Under the pieces are notes generated by a model. That model was not told the DNA's origin. It did no database searches and was given only the letters and a program-made list of their open reading frames with translations. From contig CAJATB010000119.1 of assembly GCA_903944755.1 (NCBI GenBank), positions 1 through 16,333 of the forward strand: 16,333 bases of DNA, read 5' to 3'. Shown here piece after piece: positions 14,320 through 16,333 of this stretch. This DNA comes from an uncultured Bacteroidota bacterium. Its GTDB lineage: Bacteria; Bacteroidota; Bacteroidia; Chitinophagales; Chitinophagaceae. Made by a program: the position numbers and the translations under genes. Every line of letters begins with the position of its first letter. Positions within the stretch are counted from its first letter, which is position 1.

Positions 14320-16065
14320 ATGTCTGATTTTCAAGTTAAAGTAGCTCCTAAAAGTTACGATGCAGTAATAGTTGGTTCAGGTGCAGGCGGTGGTATGGCA
14401 GCTTATGTACTTTCAAAAGCAGGGCTTAAGGTTTGCTTATTAGAAGCTGGTGCCGATTTTGATCCTGCAAAAAATTCTGCTCAATTGAAAAACCCTTGGG
14501 ACTCACCACGTCGTGGAGCGAGTTCGAAATTCCGACCATTTGGCGAGTTTGATGGTTGTTATTGGGGATGGGATATTGACGGTGAACCGTATACACAAAC
14601 AAAAGGCAGTGATAAATTTGAATGGTGGAGAGCGAGAATGGTAGGTGGTAGAACTAACCATTGGGGCCGTATTTCATTACGTTTTGGGCCGCGTGATTTT
14701 AAAAGAAAAAGTATTGATGGCTTAGGTGATGATTGGCCAATAGGGTACGAGGACGTTAAACCTTATTATGATAAAATTGATCGCTTAATTGGACTATATG
14801 GTACGAATGAAGGATTAGAAAATGACCCAGATGGTATTTTCTTACCTCCTCCAAAACCTCGTTTACATGAACTAATGTTTAAGAAAGCTGCAGGCGGCAT
14901 AAATATTCCTGTGATCCCTTCTCGTCTTTCTATCTTAACAAAAAAAATAAATGACGAACGTGGTGCTTGTTTTTATTGTGGTCAATGTAATCGCTCCTGT
15001 AAAGTGTATGGCGATTTTTCTTCTTCTTCTGTATTAGTTATGCCTGCTGTGTTAACTGGAAATGTGGATTTAATAACACATGCTATGGCAAGAGAAGTTA
15101 TTACAGACAAGGAAGGAAAAGCAGTAGGTATATCTTATGTAAATACATTGGACAAGCAAGAATACCAAGTAAATGCAAAAGTGGTAATACTAGGAGCAAG
15201 TACTTGTGAAACAGCGCGTTTATTGTTAAACTCAAAATCGACAAAGCACCCTAATGGGCTTGCAAATAGTTCTGGCATTATTGGTCGTTATTTACACGAT
15301 TCAACAGGAGCAGCGCTAGGTGGTGTGATACCTTCTTTGTTTGGTCGTAAAAGATACAACGAAGACGGTGTAGGTGGAATGCACGTTTATACACCATGGT
15401 GGTTGGATAATAAAAAATTAGATTTCCCACGTGGTTACCATATTGAATATTGGGGAGGTATGAGCCAACCTAATTATGGATTTGGAATGGGTCAGCAAGG
15501 TTTAAACGGTCAATTTAAAGTGAATGGCAAAACTAAAGAAGCTGGTGGTTATGGAGAGTCGTTAAAAGAAGATGTCCGCTTTTTTTATGGTGCTAGTGTT
15601 GGGATGGGTGGCCGAGGGGAAGCTGTTCCGAGGTATGACAACTACTGTGAAATTGATAGTAATGTGGTAGACAAATATGGTATTCCTGTTTTGAAATTCA
15701 ACGTGAAAAATTCCGAGTACGAAATTAATCAGGCAAAACACATGAAGGAAACCTTTAAAGAAATAATGCATGAAATGGGCGCTGTAATTACTTGGGGTGG
15801 AGAAGACGATGCAAGTAATAATTATGGATTATCTAATCCAGGAAATATTATTCATGAAGCAGGAACTGTGCGTATGGGTAAAGATAAAAAAACTGCTCCT
15901 TTGAATGAATGGGGGCAAGCACATGATTGTAAAAATTTATTCTGTGTAGATGGCTCTGTGTTCACTTCACAAGCAGACAAGAATATCACTTGGACTATAT
16001 TAGCACTATCAATGCGTACTTCGGAGTATATTTTAGATCAACTCCAAAAACAAAATCTTAAATAA
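14320..16065 (+). CDS. GMC-family flavin oxidoreductase (gluconate/glucoside dehydrogenase-like large subunit)
   Basis: The 581-residue product is a flavoprotein of the GMC family, predicted to oxidise a sugar, sugar acid or other alcohol. The FAD-binding fold opens with VIVGSGAGGG (Gly19, Gly21, Gly24) and ends with Glu42 in LLEAG; VGGRTNHWG (108-116) is the second flavin contact region. The C-terminal HEAGTVRMG (His512) and Asn555 in DKNIT fit the His/Asn active-site pair of the family. A cluster Cys217-x2-Cys220-x2-Cys223-x3-Cys227 lies in the middle, where related dehydrogenases bind an iron-sulfur centre. It has no signal peptide, but the next gene, five bases on, encodes a subunit 3 protein with a Tat-like signal. 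In related FAD-dependent sugar dehydrogenases the small subunit carries the large one across the membrane. The substrate cannot be determined. Confidence 0.9.
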   Translation: MSDFQVKVAPKSYDAVIVGSGAGGGMAAYVLSKAGLKVCLLEAGADFDPAKNSAQLKNPWDSPRRGASSKFRPFGEFDGCYWGWDIDGEPYTQTKGSDKFEWWRARMVGGRTNHWGRISLRFGPRDFKRKSIDGLGDDWPIGYEDVKPYYDKIDRLIGLYGTNEGLENDPDGIFLPPPKPRLHELMFKKAAGGINIPVIPSRLSILTKKINDERGACFYCGQCNRSCKVYGDFSSSSVLVMPAVLTGNVDLITHAMAREVITDKEGKAVGISYVNTLDKQEYQVNAKVVILGASTCETARLLLNSKSTKHPNGLANSSGIIGRYLHDSTGAALGGVIPSLFGRKRYNEDGVGGMHVYTPWWLDNKKLDFPRGYHIEYWGGMSQPNYGFGMGQQGLNGQFKVNGKTKEAGGYGESLKEDVRFFYGASVGMGGRGEAVPRYDNYCEIDSNVVDKYGIPVLKFNVKNSEYEINQAKHMKETFKEIMHEMGAVITWGGEDDASNNYGLSNPGNIIHEAGTVRMGKDKKTAPLNEWGQAHDCKNLFCVDGSVFTSQADKNITWTILALSMRTSEYILDQLQKQNLK

Positions 16066-16070
16066 ATTTT

Positions 16071-16333
16071 ATGGACAGAAGAAATTCCATCAAAGCATTA
16101 TTGTTAGGCACTGTTTCAGCAGCAGTTGTTTTAGATGCTTGTAAGAGCGCAGAAACCACCGTTGCCGCAGTTAGTCAAGATGATTTAATGCAAGAAGAAA
16201 AGGATTACCTAGTGAAGGTAAACGCAATGCCTAAATTCTTTGACGAGCACGAAATAGCTACCATCGCTGTATTAGCGGATATCATAATGCCAAAGGATGC
16301 AATTAGTGGCTCTGCAACCGACGCTAAGGTCCC
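16071..16333 (+). CDS. Gluconate 2-dehydrogenase subunit 3 family protein, cut by the window edge
   Basis: I read the first 87 residues from the ATG at 16071; the rest is outside the window. The N-terminus MDRRNSIKALLLG has the twin-arginine pair followed by a hydrophobic stretch and then LDAC at residues 21-24, which resembles a lipoprotein cleavage site with an unusual Asp at -2. The mature part includes FFDEHEIATIAVLADIIMPK (56-75) followed by a GSATDAKVP stretch, the characteristic opening of this family. These small subunits pair with a GMC-type flavoprotein and are needed for its export and stability. The gene starts five bases after the stop of the GMC gene, which supports a shared transcript and a two-subunit enzyme. 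A cytochrome subunit might follow beyond the edge. Confidence 0.88.
   Translation, partial: MDRRNSIKALLLGTVSAAVVLDACKSAETTVAAVSQDDLMQEEKDYLVKVNAMPKFFDEHEIATIAVLADIIMPKDAISGSATDAKV

Noticed and set aside
1..16333. A novel multi-gene system such as a defence island, mobile element, biosynthetic cluster or CRISPR locus
   Set aside because: Every long gene belongs to a known family with a housekeeping, transport, regulatory or dehydrogenase role, no repeat array or transposase is present, and the gene order with its separating terminators shows mostly independent units.

Overview
The window is an ordinary, gene-dense, AT-rich chromosomal segment of a member of the Bacteroidota, most likely in or near the Chitinophagaceae. 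This rests on several things read together: repeated matches to the Bacteroidota -7 promoter element TAnnTTTG just upstream of genes, little use of Shine-Dalgarno sequences, a LytS/LytTR pair of the kind common in this phylum, a B12-dependent ribonucleotide reductase, a bacterial group II GGGP synthase, and a GMC oxidoreductase followed by a gluconate-2-dehydrogenase subunit 3 protein. The family-level placement is an inference.

Layout. At 1-533 (minus) is the N-terminal part of an MsbA-type ABC exporter, cut by the window edge. It is divergent from rbfA (600-944), which abuts a LolC/E-like permease (945-2159). A shared hairpin terminator separates this pair from a convergent, stand-alone N-terminal transketolase half (2249-3088, minus). 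Divergent from that is frr (3223-3786), then another shared hairpin and a convergent EamA-type exporter (3882-4790, minus). scpA (4893-5777) converges with dxs (5804-7726, minus). A LytS-type sensor kinase and its LytTR regulator (7876-9723) converge with a PcrB-type prenylglyceryl phosphate synthase (9739-10488, minus). A 322-bp divergent spacer leads into nrdJ (10811-14140), which ends at a strong hairpin. Last come a GMC-family flavoprotein (14320-16065) and the start of its probable Tat-exported partner (16071 to the edge).

How the genes fit together. Most are single-gene or two-gene units for core functions: 30S maturation and ribosome recycling (rbfA, frr), chromosome condensation (scpA), dNTP supply (nrdJ), pentose phosphate and isoprenoid precursor metabolism (tkt N-half, dxs), a lipid-related prenyl transfer (pcrB), and envelope export (ABC exporter, LolC/E-like permease). 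The last two genes form an operon predicted to make an exported flavin/iron-sulfur sugar dehydrogenase.

I found no CRISPR array, mobile element, RNA gene, phage gene or defence island, and nothing that looks like a new multi-gene system. The points most worth checking are a perfect DnaA box in the nrdJ leader, a Cys-rich motif in the GMC enzyme paired with a Tat/lipoprotein-like partner, a transketolase half without its other half, promoter elements placed so close to ATG that leaderless transcripts are predicted, and the GGGP synthase homologue.
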